The translations under genes were made by a program, and so were the position numbers. Below, piece after piece: positions 22,001 to 34,819 of a DNA stretch of 64,000 bases. Position 1 is the stretch's first letter. Every line of letters begins with the position of its first letter. The notes beneath the pieces are model-generated. The model saw only the letters and a list, made by a program, of their open reading frames with translations, was not told the DNA's origin and did not search any database. The DNA comes from Mytilus galloprovincialis (lineage: Eukaryota; Mollusca; Bivalvia; Mytilida; Mytilidae), in contig NC_134841.1 in the NCBI RefSeq assembly GCF_965363235.1, positions 33,323,440 through 33,387,439 of the forward strand. The letters are read 5' to 3'.

Positions 22001-25000
22001 GTATATCATTCGTATTCATCGGGTTTTCTGCCGTATCGATTTTATCGATTGCTTGTTTCATACTACATGGGATATTTGTTGTGTGGTTACATGACGGATA
22101 AGTATATGGAACTGTTACATTGCATTGCAAAGCTGAACCTTCTCTTTCCTCTTTGGATTCCCAACATGCAACGCTTAGAGTATGGCCACATGTTTTTAAG
22201 TATACGTCAACGTTTGACATACACTTAATACTTTCTAATGCCGGATCTACACCACATGAAATAATTTGTTCGTGTTGACATTTGGGCATTTTCTTTTGAA
22301 CATCATATGAACAACAAATCTGTTCCGGGTTTTTATAGCATTCTACCTTGTTTGTATGGCCACATTTTGGTAAAGTTTTCTGTACAAATTCCAAACATTT
22401 AAATGTGTTTAAGTCCTCTGAACAAGACATTTTCTGCATATGCTGACATCCCGTTATAACTCTTTCTATAATTGCGGAACAATAACAGGAAGACGGAAAA
22501 TGACATGTCCTGTTACATACATGAAGTTTGTCGCAAAGCTTCCTACATTTGTCTTTGCAAGTTGCATGTTTTGCCATAAAGCAATCTGATTCAACTGAAT
22601 GTCCGCAGTTGAACTTCTTTGTGACGGACTCCATGCAATTTATTTTATCTAAATCAGTATGACATTCTACGATTAGTGTGTGTTTGCACATCTTGAAAGT
22701 CTTTTCTGTTTGTATCAAGCATTTGATTTCATTTTCGAATACACGCTTCGATTCGTGACATTCTCTTTCGTATTCATGACCGCATTTAGATCTTGTATCG
22801 ATTACATTTTCTTTACACTTATAGCTGTCAACTATTGTGTGACAACGCATTAAAGCGGTATGGCCACATTTGAGAAGTCTCTGTACTTCTGTATAACATT
22901 TATGCTCCATTGGCTCAATATAACACTTTACTTGATTAATATGCCCGCATGAAAGTTGTTTTTCTATTTTTACCCAGCATTCACATGGATTTGATTCGTG
23001 ACATCTTCGAGGGCATTTGTGTTCGTTTGGACATGTCTTTGGACAGTTTTTCATACATTCGTATTCTATATGATCCCTATCAAAACTGTGACATCTAAAT
23101 CGACAAGCATGACCACAATTCAACCTAAACTCACACGGAATACCGCATCCACCATCGGGGGCTTTCAAGAAGTCTGTTGGAGATATTGCTTGAATTTCCT
23201 GCTTTTCGGGGTGATTTTGACAATACAAAAACAAACCTTTGCCGATACTGTTTTTACGTTTTAGTGTATCTGATATAACCTGCCAATGTTTAGATTTCCT
23301 TGTTAGGGTATCGATGTTGCCTATGATGTACATTCCCTTTTTGGCACGAGACAATGCAACACATATCCTGTTTTCTTTATTAAGAAAACCAATCACCCCC
23401 TCCTGATTGCTTCTGACCAAGGACAAGATGATGACTTCATTTTCCTCGCCTTGATAGTTGTCCAAAACACATATGGTGACACCTTCGAATTCTGCTTTTG
23501 GCATTTTCTTTTGAATGCAATACATCTGACCCGAATAAGCTGCTAAAATTGTTATTTGGCTCGGCTTGTAACCCTGGTTCAGCAAATATCTGCATAATTC
23601 TCTTGCGTAGTCAGCTTCGAATTCATTTGAATAACTTCTCCCTTCATCGCTGTAAACCTCAGGGCTCGAATGGTTGATAAAATAAAGATTCTGTCGAATT
23701 CCTCCAACATCTTCATAATACGTTACATTTTCGTTGTCTTCCAAAGCAGGATAAATATGTCTCACCAGATCTGCAATATCAGGTCTCATTCTGTGTTGTC
23801 TTTGTAGGCAATAATAATGTAATTCGTTATTTATCATTCTTTCAAAAAGAGAGACTGACAAATTGTATTTGATTGCAAGTTCGTGAACAGCTGGTTTAGG
23901 TTCTAGTTGTTTGTGATCACCTATAAGAATGACGTGTTGACAATTTTGGCTGAGGGCTGTAACAATGTGTGCTTCCAATACTTCAGCTGCCTCCTCAATA
24001 ATTGTAATTGTTGGTTTCAGTTTTGCTAGAGAATCGTAATATCGAGCTGCAGCCGTTGTTGTCAGTGCAATTACAGATGCTTTGCTCATAATAAGTTCAT
24101 CAATTTGAAATTTGGCTTGTTTGTATCGATCAAATAATGCACTGATAAGTCCTTCGGTGTCTTGCAGTTGTTGCTTTTGTGATTCTATATACTGGGAGAC
24201 CCAGAAACGATAAAACTTCCATCGATCTTCTAAAGTTAGTTCCCAGAGATCTGTGATGATATCTGCTGTTTCTCTGATCACCTTTTCTCCAAATCTGATG
24301 TTTTGTTTTACCTTTTCTGCCTCATTGCGCAATACGTCACGACATCTTTCCTCAACATTTTTCTTTTCGTTTTTCTTGAGCTGTTTTATTATGTCTAAAC
24401 CTAAGTTTTCGGTACTATATACCTCGTTGTATTCGTCATCTTCTATGTGTCTTTCAGCATATTCGAATTCTGCCTCACTTGTAATATCAATATATACAGC
24501 ATCATCGTTAGCAATGTGGTTGTGTTTGTACCGGCCTGTTGAACCATTTTGGCGTCCTTGGTAGATTTTCTCAACTTCTTTGTACCAAAATCCTTCTGTA
24601 ACTTCAAGCCATCGGTAGAAAGCTTTGTCTGGCTTTTCTCTGAATTCTTTTCTATGATCGCTAGACATGACAGTCTTTAAAACAATGAAGCCAAGAACAA
24701 TTTGTTCATTTTGAATAGCTGTCAATCTGGATTTGATTTGCACCATGCGTGATTTTAATCTGTCCACGAGTGTAATGGTGTTGCTATCTATATTTTTTAA
24801 ACGTTGTAGTTTGTAGGCTGTTTTACGATAGTTCGATAGGAACTTTGATCGATGTTTGAACAAGGTAAACTGCTCAACTGATGGATTCTTACAGCGGCTC
24901 CCTATTCTAACAATATCTTCCTTCGGAATTGACCCTTGGAATTTTATTATTCCTTCAAGGAACTGGTCTAAGGCATGATTTGTAAAACAGACAACCATGA

Positions 25001-26576
25001 TAGAATTTTTACATTCATATTCAAACATATCTTCCTCATCTGGAATTCTCCTGTATAACCTACGTTCATCCCTTAAAACATTCCTATCACTCCAAACGAG
25101 CTTGTTGTAAAGTAGTATTTTAGCAATTTGAAGTCCTATGTAGGTTTTACCTGTACCTGGAGGACCTTGTATAACAACGAACTCTTTAGTTAAAGCTGCA
25201 TGAAATGCTTCCCATTGAGCAGCATCAAGGTGAAGATCGTCCATACTAGGCCATTCTTCAATATTCAAAATATTCACAAAAGTTCTTTGTTCCGAGACAG
25301 GCATGAAGTCATAAGTTTGAGACCCTTCTCTTATATAACTCGGTGGCAAAATATCTCTTTCGCAATCGACAATGTATCTTTTGAATGGTATGTGCCCTTT
25401 AACTTTTTTTAATGCCGCTAAAACATGGCGATAAGATTCAAAATATGCTGATGATGACTCAATCATTACACCGTTAATGTTACGTGATATATTTTGATCC
25501 TTTCTAGTTATGAATATTTGGGCTTTGAATACACCTGACCGTTCCAAATCTTTTCTGTCAGAATCAACTATAACTGCGAATAAAACTGTGCGAAAATTAT
25601 CAAATGAAAGACAGACAAGAGACCCATAAATTAGTCTTTTTGAGGTAAACCAGTTTATTTTCTTAACTTGCTGATAATCGAGCTCGATTTCATAAACCGT
25701 TCCAAACTCATGTGATAACGTTGTGCCCATAATTTTTACATTACGATATAACCGTCCATCTTCTAAACGAATATGACGACAACGCGGTTGATTTTCGTCA
25801 TGATTTATTTGTATGTACTCTTTCACTGCGCTTCTAAGTGGACAAATAAAATCCTCTCTGTATAATCTAAATTGAACATCAAGATAGTGTTCAAGGTTTG
25901 TATACCGTCCCTTTGATTTGTTTCGACGAAGAAATTCAGTTGGTTCAAATACATCTCGATCGCTCGGTATGATGGAAAGTCGACGAAAATCGTCTGACGG
26001 TAACAGTTTATCTTCAAAGTCGTCTTCAACTTTTGGTATCGTCTTACATTTTGCCTTTTCTGTTAAAGTGTGAATTATATCGTGCCTTAATTTTGATACG
26101 CTATTAAGTTTTGTTTCCTTTTCGACTAAAATGTCGCTCGCTATAATCGTTTGGTTTAGAAAATCAACTAATCCAATTGTCTGTGGTGTCATTGCCGAAC
26201 TCGGTGTTCTCATAAACAGCTGCTGAATTATCAGAATAAAATCATCCAATAGACAGTTTAGTGGATGGGAACATTCTAGGTGTTCGTCATAGTGTTGTAT
26301 TAGGCTTAAGCCATTTAAACCAAGAAGGCTTGAATCTGAGATATCGCATAACAGCCGTAATATTAGGTCTGCATTACCATTGCTTCTAAGTGCCTTGCTT
26401 ACAATATGTACAAAAGCAGAAATTGTTTCCAGCTTCAAATCAGATTTATTCATAAAATATTTTAAATTATTTGTCGATGTTATACAGACCAATAATTCCT
26501 TATCGTCTATGTTATTTTCAAACATTTCCAATATGCGTCTAGATGTCAAACAATTTCCATGACTTTTTAAAGACAT
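19039..26576 (-). CDS. NFX1-type zinc finger helicase, ZNFX1-like, 2 exons
   Basis: Exon A (26576-20588) ends in phase 1 at AAAAG|GTCAGT, and exon B (19772-19039) begins GTCACATC after TTTTAAAG, giving 2,240 aa in one frame. The SF1 helicase core shows Walker A GPPGTGKT (about 471), motif Ia FTNHALDQF, motif II IIEEAAE (about 860), motif III GDHKQLEPKP (about 886), motif IV QRQHRMRPDIA (about 925), motif V DNYQGEENEVI and motif VI VALSRAKKGMYIIGN (about 1073). A long Cys/His array of NFX1-type fingers fills about 1140-1740 (NCGHACRFRCH, ECGHTFTDTI and many CGH...C repeats). The splice joins CRK to GHIFSI, rebuilding a W..C.KGH.(Y/F).I motif like the RZ finger of ZNFX1 and RNF213. The tail has an RG-rich patch (GNFRGRGRS). 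Vertebrate ZNFX1 senses viral RNA; nematode ZNFX-1 acts in small-RNA inheritance. The single large helicase exon is notable. An upstream exon is possible because the frame is open back to an acceptor (TTATTTCAG) near 26617. Confidence 0.9.
19066..19312 (-). repeat. Tandem 42-codon duplication in the ZNFX1-like C-terminal tail
   Basis: Two adjacent coding units of about 126 bp encode SAEEQEDFPILTTIDKKP and SAEEQEDFPTLTKIDRKP, each followed by a GNLK...PKKDN segment. The DNA is about 85% alike by eye. Length being a multiple of three keeps the frame. Confidence 0.8.
20115..20245 (+). repeat. Decayed retrozyme-type repeat in the ZNFX1 intron
   Basis: It contains 'TTCAACTTCATACTTTATTTGG', the body phrase also found before the hammerhead at 59.9 kb, then 'TTTTGTAGACGAAACTCTCG'. 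The CUGAUGA half of the hammerhead core is missing, so it should be inactive. Confidence 0.5.
20375..20556 (+). repeat. Mussel repeat 'GTTTGTAACCCGGATTTG' in the ZNFX1 intron
   Basis: Second copy of the 3330-3541 repeat. It ends only about 30 bases from the exon A splice donor of the ZNFX1-like gene, so it occupies part of the 815-bp intron. Confidence 0.65.
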
Positions 26577-27200
26577 CTTTACTGTTCGATTCTGACTTTT
26601 AAATCAATTAAGATCTGAAATAATAAGAAAAATAATAATGTATTTCACATTATTGAATAAGTTAAGTCAATAATGACACTGCTTTTCATGTCTATCAACA
26701 ATAATCATTCGGTTATGTATGTATCTCCGGATTTACTGATTAAGATTGAATTGAAGTTGAAAGCAGGGATTTGTGGCGATTAAAAAACATCATCAGCTAA
26801 AGAATTTAGTGTAACAAATATTACTTTGACTTTGCCTATCTTTTAATTTGTTTCATTTTTCTTTGACTTTCTCACTGATTTAACTGAACTCAGATTCCAC
26901 CTTGAACCCGTATCGATGGCTATCATGCTTCTTAGCAGCATACCTTTTTTAAAGGCAGTAGTTTTGTGTCTCAATTTTTATTCTTGGTGATAGTTCACCA
27001 AAGAAAACCATGGTTTCAAAGAAGATGTGCAAAAGTTACACTAGATACGGTTTTGTTTCTTTGTCTATCAACTAGACATTAAATATCCACTTTACTGATG
27101 GATGATGGTTCCTGTGTTTCCTGAAGTAAAATCTTACAGTTTAAGGTTTATTTGTTCTGTTTGAGTGTTCATTTATTACAATGATACTATACAACTATGT
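26577..27200. other. 5-prime flank of the ZNFX1-like gene
   Basis: A possible 5-prime UTR acceptor on the - strand lies near 26617; otherwise no promoter element stands out and no repeat is recognised. Confidence 0.35.
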
Positions 27201-27219
27201 ATAATTATAAATAATGAGA

Positions 27220-27377
27220 GGACACTGCTGCAACCTGATTCGTTCTTGTTAGAAAGAATGAAGAAAAAATATATCAGTTGGCGAAAAAATATCGTTTTAG
27301 TAAAAGAGGTGGCGAAAAAGTTGACACAATTAAGGGAGACTCTGGACAATAAAGGTTTCACTACACGTATTACGTAA
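27220..27377 (+). other. Exon-like coding stretch, unassigned
   Basis: An open frame with protein-like, Lys/Leu-rich composition (PDSFLLERMKKKYISWRKN ... VKEVAKKLTQLRETLDNK) that could form an amphipathic helix and ends in TAA. I see no clear acceptor partner. It could be a terminal exon of an unseen gene or a decayed copy. Confidence 0.25.
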
Positions 27378-28140
27378 AATTAAAATTATCCATTAGCAAT
27401 CAGGTACATCATGTCAAGGTCAGATCAAACACAACAAGACGTACACGAACATGTTTAAGTAATTAAGGTAAACTATATATATTTTACTACATTGCATACG
27501 TAAAATTCCAATAAAAAAAACCAAGTAAAATATAGAATTCTTTATTTTATGGCAAAAAAGTGATTGCTAAAAAACAAAATGTCAAAAGTTTCATTATGGC
27601 TTACAGATTTTTTTTTACTCGTAATAATAAACCCTTAGCCTTACATTACGCAGATTATCTTTGAGGTTGGTGTCTCTTTCATATCGCTCAAAATGTATAT
27701 AATATATTTTTATTCAACTACATACCCAAACTACATGGTGCATCCCCGTTTGTATTCAATAAACTTGTACATTGTAGAGGAAGGCAAATAATAACAAATG
27801 AACCTTACTACGACCAATTAAATACTTTTGTTTTTACTTCCTGGTGAGAAGAAGTAAAACGTACAAGTATTTTCTTTGTATATTTAACCACTATTATTTT
27901 TAGATCCGGAATTTAAAGTGTATATTTTTGTCGGCTCACCTCGACTATCGTAATTTTCAAGCACTTTACTTATTTTTTGTTTTTTTCTTTAAAACGGTAT
28001 TTTAGTACATTTTTTTTAATAATGAAAGAAAAAGAAGTCAAATTTCTTTACCTTAGATTAAGATGCAATATTAACAACTAAATAGTATCATTTTCATAAC
28101 AGTGTAGGCAACCGCAAGACTTTTGTTGGTTATAATACTG

Positions 28141-28268
28141 AACTATATTTGTCAGGCTATTGATAACAGTGATTTTACAGACGAACGTTCACCTAATCTG
28201 ACCAAATCAACTGATAACCTGAGCGCCCAAATAAATGATCTTGTCTACGCTATTATGAAAATGATTCT
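28141..28268 (+). other. Exon-like coding stretch, unassigned
   Basis: It follows a good acceptor (TATATTTGTCAG) and is open with coding-like composition (AIDNSDFTDERSPNLTKSTD ... SAQINDLVYAIMKM). No good donor was found at its end. It may belong with 27220-27377 to one broken or partly visible + strand gene. Confidence 0.25.
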
Positions 28269-28335
28269 ATTCGTGCACATGGTGCAATACGAAATACTTC
28301 TATTATATAACTATTTATGCAGATTTTTTTCTTAA

Positions 28336-29455
28336 TCCTCTGTTACTCTCGTACCTTCTGTTTTTCTTCTGGTTCCTGGCTGGTCTTGTCTTCGAAAGGT
28401 CAATATAAAGGTTACTGAAAAAGAGCAATCAAGTTACGTTTTAGATGAAAATGAGGTTTAAAGCTAAGAAATTTTTAGGGTGTGAATAAGAAGAGTCTGA
28501 GATATGTAGTGTATATCAATAAAACAGCGACCTAACGACAAATCAAATAAAACAAAATAAAACTATAAAAATGTCAATAAAGAACTTTAATTGCCAACAC
28601 AATATTTCAATCTCAAAATCGCCCCTCCTCTAAAACAACTAAACATACAATATACTTAAAATCTGTCTAAAAGAACAAGACAATCGACCAGAAACATTCA
28701 ATATTGATTTTAAGGTAATAAATTCAAGACAATCATTTAGGTTCAGACTTTCGATATAGGCACATGAACATGTTGCACAGGTTAAAACTATGGTTGTTTT
28801 ATCGACCCATTTTAACTGGGTCCGATGAAATTATAACACACATATGCGTATGAGTAAGGGAGGAGGTAGAGTGGTCGGTTGCCCCAACCCCTTTCAAAAT
28901 AGAGGTGGGGGGTCTATGGTCTACAATCAAACACAAATTTTGGGCAAAATGAAGTAGTATGGTATTGTGCCGTTGTCTGTCCAGTAATATCTATTTTGGT
29001 TTGACTGATTTAAAGCTTGTCTAAGCCAAGGCTAAGCTATACTCACGGCTCTTAAATCTATACCATTTCATCATTGGTCCTCATTTATCATTTGGATTTG
29101 AAGCATATGTTGCAGTTCCTTTTACAATATTTTCTTTAGGCGGACAATTGAAACATACCTGACACCATGTTGTCCCCAGTATCATAGCAGTACAACGTTG
29201 ATAAACATTTCGCAAAATCGAAAGTGAAAGTAGAATAGGAAAATTTCCCAGTAGTCAGGTGAATGACCTTTCATATATCAATAATCTAATCAAGTGATTT
29301 TAATTTAAATTACCTATAACGTGATTTTTAAAAGTCGATAACTAAAATATTATCATTAACAAAGATAAATTCAACGGATACTGATAATATTATACAGAAA
29401 TCTCGACAAAGCTTTTGCACTAAAAAATACCATTACCATGATTTGTTTACCTTCT
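28336..29455. other. Intergenic DNA, nothing recognised
   Basis: No ORF with coding character and no repeat I can name. Confidence 0.4.
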
Positions 29456-29545
29456 AAGATTTTAAAGGCATGTACTAAAAGGTGGAGTGAAGTGGTGGAG
29501 CGGAGTGGTGGAGTGGAGTGGTGGAGTGTTGGAGTGCTGGTGTTT
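29456..29545 (+). repeat. GGAGTG-rich satellite stretch
   Basis: Imperfect (GGAGTGGAGTGGT)n following 'GGCATGTACTAAAAGGTGG'. The same phrase with shorter arrays lies inverted at 30968-31035, so the two form an inverted pair about 1.4 kb apart. Confidence 0.6.
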
Positions 29546-30967
29546 TTGAGTGGAGTCACGGTGTAAAAACATGGATTTAGTATAAAAAAAAAATTATAAG
29601 ATATTTTTGTATACATATGTAGCTATAAAAACCATAAATGTTTCAACAGCATCCAAAAAAAAATAAGATTAATGTTATATGATAGATTTCTATAATTTAG
29701 GAGCAAGTTTCAGCAGTTTTACCTTAGTTAACAACATTCTGATGAAATAATTTTAAAGACAAGACACTGAAGTTCAAAGACATGATTTAACTAAACAACC
29801 ATTCCATCTTACTTTCATAGCTGGAATAATAAGAAAATGATTCGACTGTGGACAATCATTTTCAGATTAACAATGAAATGTTCCAAATGATCTTGTGTTG
29901 AAAAGATATGATTACAGAATGTATTTAAGTCCAAGATCTAAAATCTTGAAACAATCTTTCTTCACAAAACACATATTTTCATTTAGATGGTGACCGTGCA
30001 AAAAAAAAGGATCCTCAGTTTGAATTCAAAGATGTTTGAATCCATAATGAAATAAAGCAAGGTTTGTCAGATGAGCATTTGCTTTTACTAAATCGCTTGG
30101 AATTCAACATTAAATGTTCAGCACAAAAGATAAAGTCTTCATTTTACAATCAAATTTGTTGAAAATGTTTTTTTTTCTTTGTATACTTCTATCTGTCTTG
30201 TTTTCATAATATGCAGAACATATAATGTGTGGTTTTTTCCTGATTTAACATCTGTTTATTTTATCAAATTACTAAAAAAAAACATTTCTCATCTATTAAA
30301 GCTATTTAGTTTCAGAGGTTATAGTAATGACAGTTTTATGGGTTCTCTGAACAAGCGATGGTGGCTAGATACAGTTTCCTCATCTATTTTTAGTTGGAAG
30401 AAACACATTATTTTAAATAGTACATTCATTAAATTAACATGCAAGATAAAATCAAAGTGAAAATGTTGATTGACAATTTTATTTTATTATATCATAGTCT
30501 ATTGATAACAAAAATATTAATAATTTTAAATTTTTTATCACAAGATGTTTTTTAGTCTCTGTTTGATTCTAACATATTTTGCCGGAAATTAGACATACAT
30601 TTTTTTAAATTACCGACTAAACCTAACACAATTTGAAAATTATTATAAGCACTGTGTGTATTTTGATAAAAGTTTTGTGAGCTCATCTAAACTTTATTTT
30701 AACTGCATAGATTACTGGGCCTTTGCTTTCCCCCTTCTTATTAGAAATACACTATTATTCAGGACAGTAAAATAAATTACACGATAAACAACATTATCCC
30801 CCTCCATCTAAGCTGTCATAAAATGCTACCCAAAACATTGTCCAACTTTGATGAATTAATCAAATATGTCAAATGAAATAATATAAAACATCCTGTGCTG
30901 CAATTTAAAAAAAAAGCAATTATAAATTATTTTTAAATTGATATTGGTTTTTTGATATATTAAATAT
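29546..30967. other. Spacer between inverted GGAGTG repeats
   Basis: AT-rich; the 93-codon ORF at 30179 is low-complexity and not convincing. No domain or known repeat. Confidence 0.4.
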
Positions 30968-31035
30968 ATTTCACTCCATGACTCCACTCCAACACTACAC
31001 AACTCCACTCCACTCCACCTTTTAGTACATGCCGA
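30968..31035 (-). repeat. Inverted GGAGTG satellite fragment
   Basis: CACTCCATGACTCCACTCC ... CCACCTTTTAGTACATGCC is the reverse complement of the 29456 stretch and its flank. Confidence 0.55.
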
Positions 31036-31307
31036 TTTTAAAATACTGGGCTTTTTGAACATGTAAATAAGAAATATCCGCGGTCATTCGTATCGAACGT
31101 ATATGTATAAGTATTATAATACTTTAAGACTGTCAGATACATAGTACTTCTACGTACACTATAAGCTAGTTATATCCTTTCTGTTGTCTATTGACAGAAG
31201 ATTTCAGTTTCATATTTAATGAACCGGCATGATTGTTTGATTTGGGAAAAAAAGCCTGAAATAAAGACTGAATTGTTATTAAAGTGTTTCTACAAATACA
31301 ATAAAAA

Positions 31308-33352
31308 ACTAGTATCTCAATTGTTTGTAAAACAATTGAAAGGTCTTTCCTGTAAAAGTGATGTTTTCGTATTGTACTTTGTACGACCTTTCGTTTGATA
31401 TACGACAAGCATACCTTCTGAAACTTTTCGCTTTTTACACTTAATGACCTCATCCGTCTACATTTTTGAGATCGGAATTATGATATATGGAACAGAGTAG
31501 ATGAGCTTTCGTTTGATATGCAACAACACCATGTTCTTGAAAGTTTGATTTTTGCACTTAATAACCCTATCCAACAAATTTATGGAGGTCGGGAATTTGA
31601 TATTTCAAATGTACACATCATGACCTTTCATTTGATATACAACAACCCTACCTTAAAAGAACATTTATTTTTTGCACTCAATGACCCCATCCAACCCATT
31701 TTTGGGAGACGTCAATTAGAAATTTGAAATGTACGCTTTATGTTCTTTCATTTGATATGCGACAACCTTACCATCTGAGAAATTTGAATGTTTGCACTAA
31801 ATGACCCCACCCGTCCCCCTGGGATGAAAAGGGGGTTTAAAATTTTCATTTTCAAGTAGAGTTTATTAAGACCTTCAATTTGATATATCAGATGACCCCA
31901 TTTGACAAAGTGCAAATAATGATGCAATATCAATTATATAAATAGAAGTTATGAAACTTACAAAGTCAATGCAAAACTTGAAAATTTCAAATTGAATTTT
32001 TGGTGTTTTTTTCCATGGAATATTTTTGGTATTTGGTCAAACATATAACTATGTCAACCTCTTCAATTTCTAAAACATTTTAAGTGGTAAGCTCTTGATG
32101 ATTCAGAAATACATGCCTCCGCTCGAAAAACTTCAAACTGCATTATCTCTAAAACGACAATAGATATCTCAAATCTGTTAAATGATAAATGATCTACAGT
32201 TGAAGGACAACATTATAGAAAAAGAATTGGGACAATTTCAAAGTTCACCAAGGTCACAATTAATCATCATATATATGATGCAATACAAAACTTGAGAACC
32301 GGAAGTCGTAGAGACATGGGACTATCACCATTCAACTCAGGACCACTTGGCCTTTCAAATATTACAAGGTCAAGGTCATAGTAAAATGTGTAGGTCAAGG
32401 TGAAATTTCATCATGACCTGACATTGACCTCAAATTGAAGGTCTTGAACTACTGATCATCTTTGCAGTTTATAGTAGGTTGATATCTGTTACCTTTAAAA
32501 AGATATACACACAATACTATACTTTTAAGAATCATCCCGTCGTAACTTTTGAACAGACAGTCGGACTCTTTTGAGGTCAGTGTATAAAATGTAGAGCTCG
32601 TCGAGAGGAACATTTTATACGCTGTAAGTATGCAGCAAACTCTTATCGTTTTCTTAATATGAAAGATTGAAATTGCAGCGTAATTTTTTTTTGCACTCGG
32701 TGACCTTTGACCTTGGGTGCAAATTAAAGGTCACATGAACTTAAGATTATTGGTGTAGGTCCCAAGTCTTTACGACTTCCTGTTCTCGAGATACAATTTT
32801 TCAAAAATTGTGTATATTTTTTCAAGGGAAATAACTCCTTATAAGGGTTAACAACAAAATGATTGTTTATGTTTATTATCATTGCCATCTGGTCTTGTAC
32901 ATGTTGCCGTTTTCAAATCGATTCTATCTTGAATACTTTTTGAGAAAAATGTAAAAGAATGAAATTGCTTCAAGGGGACGTAACTCTCATAGAGAATGAT
33001 GAAATCCTTAGCAGCCTCATATGGTAACACATCATAATGAGATCTAACTTTTGTCCAAATAAAATCATGATATCTTTAAAAACAACGAGGGGGGGCCATG
33101 TCGAAAAAAATCAATAAAAGGGAGATAACTTCTAAAGGGGATGATGAAATCCTACACAGCCTCATCTGGTAATACTTCATGATGAGGTCTACCAATGGTC
33201 CATATTTGGTCTTGATAACTCCAATAGAAACGACGGGAGGCCATGTCAAACAAATGCTGGATGAAAAAAAAAAAACAAAAAAAAAAAAAAAAAAAAAAAA
33301 AAAAACAGGAGAAAAACAATAAGGTCTTTCCTCGCGGAGAGGAAAGACCTTA
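31308..33352 (+). mobile_element. 2.0-kb Helentron-like non-coding element, copy A
   Basis: The left end is ACTAGTATCTCAATTG with a subterminal hairpin CAATTGTTT-GTA-AAACAATTG followed by AAAGGTCTTTCCT. Inside are about four tandem units of 115 bp ('CTTTCATTTGATATGC' phrase) and TGACCTTGACC-type repeats. The right part has an A tract and ends in a 13-bp-stem hairpin AAGGTCTTTCCTC-GCGGA-GAGGAAAGACCTT. Ends sit between A and AA with no target duplication. There is no protein. The right hairpin repeats the left subterminal motif directly and inverted, as in Helentron-type (Helitron2) non-autonomous elements. The A tract leaves a retroelement as an alternative. Confidence 0.6.
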
Positions 33353-33604
33353 AAAACATCCAAACTAACTTGAAGATTTGAAAGCCAGGGATGTATTATT
33401 ATTATATATAACCAAAATCGGACCTTATAAGAATATCCGTAAATCTTAAACGGTCAACTTTTCCTTTCAGTAAAGAGTCCGATTTTAAGTCTAGTTAGCT
33501 TTCTAGTTTCTTAATATTTTCTTAATTAAACAACGGAGTACTCGCAGTCGGATCTGTACTTTGTTTCGTTTTAGTTGAGAGATGTATAACTTCCCTATCA
33601 CGTC

Positions 33605-34085
33605 CGGTATGTGTTTTTGGTAGACTGAGGTTTATTTCTGCTTTGTATCAACGCTGCCACATTCTTTAAGCGTCTATCCCAGGTCTGGGACCTGTAATTG
33701 AGAGGTTGTCGGGTGGGTATTTTTTTCTTTCTATTCTCATATTTGTTTTTTGTTTATTAGTATTTTTTGTCTTTTATCGTTACTGCAGGTTAGGACGAGT
33801 GTTTGCGCATTCTAACACAGTCATGTAACATGTTTAACGCCGCCTCATTTAGTGTGTGTCTACCCAAAGTGAGGAGCCTGTAATTCAGTGGTTATCGTTG
33901 GTTCATTTCTGTTATAAAAAAAAAATCGTAAATTGTTTTGTTATAAATTACGCCCTTTACATTTTTCATTCGGGATTCCTCATTGTTGAAGCCTGAGCGG
34001 TTGACTATGATTGATTATATTTAATTCATTATTACTTTGGTAGATAGTGGTCTCATTGGCATACATACAAAATCTCCGTATTTGC
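33605..34085 (-). repeat. Mussel interspersed repeat, diverged copies
   Basis: Two partial reverse copies: 'TCTGGGACCTGTAATTGAG' at about 33683, and 'AAAGTGAGGAGCCTGTAATT' to 'GGTCTCATTGGCATACATAC' at about 33858-34070. Confidence 0.55.
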
Positions 34086-34819
34086 TACATTTTGCTAAAT
34101 AGAAGAAAAAAACATAGAGCTGACGCAGCTGCTGAATCATGTGCATTTTGATCGTATGAAAACAGATTGATTGAAACTAGGTCACCACAAAAAGTCAGGC
34201 AGTTGCATAATGCTTTATTGAAAGGAATGATTTCATGATTAATTATTAAAATTTACAAAATAGATATTAGACAGTAATGATTTGCATGCTACTAAAGAGT
34301 TCAGATACAAGCAGCACTAATATAGAAAATTAAAGAAAATAGAAGACATAATTTAAAATTTACATTTCATTGGCACGAACATAGGAAATCTGTTTGTCAA
34401 GAATATAAATGTTGTATGGTATTAAACACTAAAGTACTTCTTGATTATCCCTGACATGTGTAGTTAGAGACAGCATTTGAATTATCTTCAATTGAGTACT
34501 AGAAGGTGTGGTAATGCAATAGTCTCTCAATTTGATAATATGGTTAATATTTTATAATTTTAGCTTGAAATCTCCAGTTAAATCACGTATCACAAACGAA
34601 CAAATACAGATAACGGGATGTAACTTCGCCTTGATTTAGATTAGACGTATACAGAGTCTTTCTGAAAAAGCAACACAATGAAAATGTCGTTTGTGTTATT
34701 CCTTATGTTTTACGAAAATAATTCAATTTGCAAAACAACATGTACATCTTCTAAGCTCAGGCTTGACTTTAAAATGTTCACAATAGTACGAAATAAAAAC
34801 CCAATCACAGTATATTTAA
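34086..34819. other. Intergenic DNA, nothing recognised
   Basis: No coding-like frame or identifiable repeat. Confidence 0.35.

Noticed and set aside
31166-31933. 95-, 69- and 61-codon ORFs, repeated at 50.3-51.1, 52.4-53.1 and 56.4-56.9 kb
   Set aside because: They are the same non-coding 2.0-kb element; copies differ by stops and shifts without sign of selection.
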